From positions 111,001 through 175,000 of the forward strand of contig JAQGDQ010000281.1 in assembly GCA_030141605.1 (NCBI GenBank): a stretch of 64,000 nt of DNA, read 5' to 3'. The translations under genes were made by a program, and so were the position numbers. The notes below the pieces were generated by a model, which was not told where the DNA came from, made no database searches, and saw nothing but the letters and a program-made list of their open reading frames with translations. The DNA comes from Tubiluchus corallicola. Its lineage: Eukaryota > Priapulida > Priapulimorpha > Priapulimorphida > Tubiluchidae. This document shows, in pieces, positions 61,555-64,000 of this stretch. Positions within the stretch are counted from its first letter, which is position 1, and the number at the start of each line of letters is the position of its first letter.

Positions 61555-64000
61555 ATGAAGAGTTGGTCGGTGTTTATAGTTTCGTGTTTTGCTGCGTTAA
61601 TTGTCGTTGTTTATGGTAAGTATATAGTAAGCACAGCCAAAGTAAATTGTACAAAGTATTTGCAAAAAACTGCATGGCATTGAAAAAGTAATAGAAAGTA
61701 AAAACGTGTTTCCATGTTCGTTACGTTGCCGTCCGTTCGTTAACAAATAATTAAAACAGTGACAAACAGCAAAGTGGCAGATAAATAGAGTAGCAATTTT
61801 TAAAGTGTAGTCAAGGACATTTACTGTTTTTTTTGATAATAATGTTCTCTTGATAACCGATGATAATAATTAGGTCAAATATCGAAAATGCCATGTATTG
61901 GTCTTTGAATGTAAATGTAAATGTAAATGTCTGGTTTTTGAATTCGGCTTTTCATAATGTTATTACATATTGCACATCGGAGACAAAGAATACTAATGTC
62001 TTTACATGTTCTTTAGCTAGATCTCGAGTTAGTAAAATAATTTAAAGATCAATATAAGCAAATTATTAGATTTTCACGACAGACACTGTTATTCCGTCTT
62101 AGTTTGTTAAACGTGCTCCGTTACTGAATAAACAATACATTTATCAGTCAGAGTTATAAAACATAAAGCTATTGTTTAGGGCCTTGATATTAATTTTTGA
62201 AAAAGATTTAACATATTTAATTTATATTTTAAGCTTAGTAGTTCCGTTTATTTTGCATTGGTGACGCTGTAATAGACAGATTTTTCAAGGCAAGTATATA
62301 CACGATGAAAACTTTAATGCTGAGATTCTCGGAATTGAGAATTTTTAAATTTATCGCAGCTCTTATTAGTTCATTGTTGATATTAATTTTGCATATATCG
62401 GGCCAGTGGGGTAACTAGAGCTTGTGGCGCCCGAGCGGCACTTGAGTTTGACGCCCCCTCCTGGATGAAATGTTTATGTAGGAAAATTTCAGATTTAGTA
62501 GTGTTGCCTCGCAGTTGCAATCAGTTGCGCATAGCTCAATTGATAAAATAACAAAGTAATACTGAAAAAATTGGTTTATGAAGAAGCATATTTATCCTAT
62601 ATGTTTCAAAACTGAAAAGTTACGATTCCCAAGGGCTTCGTCAAATTTTAACAGTATAAAAGAGCGTTACAATAGTCGTTGGAAACCATTCTGGAGTGAC
62701 TTCTAATACGTCGCTATGATTAAACATTATAAAGGTAAAAATTAATAAAAATTTAATGCCGTCAAAATATTCGACAGGTTTAGTTAAGAGTATTTGCAAA
62801 GCTTATGATACATCAAAGCGTCCAGCATCTAGAAGTTACAAGAAACGTATATGCTTGCAAAAGGGTGGTAAAACCAAAGTTTTGGCAGCGGACGCTGAGC
62901 TTTGGTGTATCATAGGCTAAATTAGTTAATAGAGCCACAAGTAGTTATGCCAAATGAAGATATTTAACTCACATTCTGACAGATATGTTCAAAAACTCTG
63001 AAACTACGTTGGTGAGTCAAGAACCACTGAATCACAATAATTATTAATTGTAATGCATTTTTAAACAATGTATCTGAGCAATAAGCGAAATTAAATTGAA
63101 TTGAATTACGTAAATAATTGCACTGACATTTGTGTAAGAGAAACCAAACGCCAGGGACAAAAACATTGTAAAAAAGCGCACAAAATTTTAATTAAATAAT
63201 GTATGATAAGCTTGATTATAAATTTATTTCACAGTTACATTCAAAATGTGTACCGTGCAGAAACGTTGAATGCAAAGACAAATTATGTTATCAATATTAC
63301 AACGATAGTAATTATAGTCTTCCTTTGTCGCAAAGGGCAGGAGACGCCGTAAGCAGCATTTTCTTGGAAGATTAAATTGTCAAGTGTTTTGTATTTCTAC
63401 AATTCTGACAGAATCAACTTTTCAGTGCAGTTGATCAAAACATCGCTCTCTGAAAAGTGTCACCCGGGGCGGACTGACCCTCCGACCCGTTTTCTACGTC
63501 GCTATATCGGGCAACAGTGCCCTATATATTTAACCAATTATGCAAAACATGTCTATTGTAGAAAACGCGATTCTACAGGAACAGTTATTATTTAGACTGG
63601 GTTACCCTGTTCTGGAATATAGTGTTTTAATTAGACCATTCTTCATATCTGTTGCGTTTCATTTAGTTGATACCGTAGATTATAGATTGAGACCATACCT
63701 AATACAGTAGTAGGTAAAATATATGAATATATATTGTTATTATTATATTATATATTTTATTGTCGTCGTCGTCAATGATCAACCTTTTAGAATGCCTGCA
63801 TTTGTTTTCTCGAAACATCATTTTGATTCTTAGCTTAATGATCAGAAATTTCTTTTTCATTAAATATTTTAATGTATTGTATTGATTAGTAGTACCAAGT
63901 TTTTGATAAATGCTGCTTGGAAAATCGAATTTAAAATTTGTAGTTACGTAGAGCAATTCATTGCATGTTGTACTAACTGATGCTTCCAGGATGGCAAGTT
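61555..64000 (+). CDS. Start of an unidentified gene encoding a secreted or membrane protein (partial)
   Basis: Exon 1 is 61555-61615. An ATG in good context (GACAAAATGAAG) opens MKSWSVFIVSCFAALIVVVY, followed by Gly split by a GTAAGT donor. This is a textbook signal peptide: short polar N-terminus with Lys2, then about 17 hydrophobic residues. The next acceptor that fits phase 1 is at the right edge: TACTAAC branch-point consensus at 63971-63977, CTTCCAG ending at 63989, and an exon from 63990 reading on in frame as Gly-Trp-Gln-Val. The rest lies beyond the window, so the family cannot be told. The 2.4-kb intron contains a short hAT-like fragment and no other feature I can support. Confidence 0.65.
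62404..62480. mobile_element. Second single hAT-like terminus
   Basis: CAGTGGGGTAACTAGAG followed by CTTGTGGCGCCCG and GACGCCCCCTCC resembles the left end of a common hAT family (CAGTGGCGTAACTAG-type). No right end or target duplication was found. Confidence 0.4.

Overview
The window is nuclear DNA from an AT-rich, intron-rich metazoan genome, most likely an invertebrate. The genes are split into many short exons with GT-AG introns of about 0.3-4 kb. There is no operon structure and no prokaryotic signal, and intergenic and intronic DNA is full of decayed transposons and simple repeats. I cannot place the species from the sequence alone.

Layout. NEDD8 (minus strand, 973-4566, five coding exons, 80 aa) and FIP1, a subunit of the cleavage/polyadenylation machinery (plus strand, 6986-20602, 13 coding exons, 507 aa), stand head to head. 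A rotted minus-strand LINE (about 5150-6900) fills most of the gap between them. FIP1 introns carry a second LINE fragment, a 660-bp hAT element, a Tigger/pogo-like transposase relic and other repeats. EXOSC4, the RRP41-like exosome subunit (minus, 23578-27422, four exons, 245 aa), is convergent with FIP1. Upstream of it on the same strand is an intact 13-exon SLC6-family transporter (minus, 28652-41835, at least 621 aa). Its introns hold a 1.2-kb hAT element, a dispersed repeat, tRNA-like fragments and a roughly 680-bp GA tract. From 41836 to 61554 I see no supported gene. That stretch holds simple-sequence arrays, an AGGTCA-rich patch and a composite repeat of about 1.8 kb with a minisatellite and a nested hAT element. 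At the right edge a new plus-strand gene starts: a signal-peptide exon (61555-61615) whose second exon appears to begin at 63990, just inside the window.

Function. NEDD8 (cullin modification), FIP1 (mRNA 3' end formation) and EXOSC4 (RNA 3'-5' processing) are housekeeping genes. I infer no joint pathway beyond the broad RNA-processing theme of the latter two. The most unusual gene is the SLC6 protein. Its TM1, TM3, TM6-7, TM8 and TM10 align without gaps to classical neurotransmitter transporters, yet most canonical Na+, Cl-, substrate and outer-gate residues are replaced. All exon models rest on reading frame, phase continuity and splice consensus. Comparisons to known families are from memory, not from a search.
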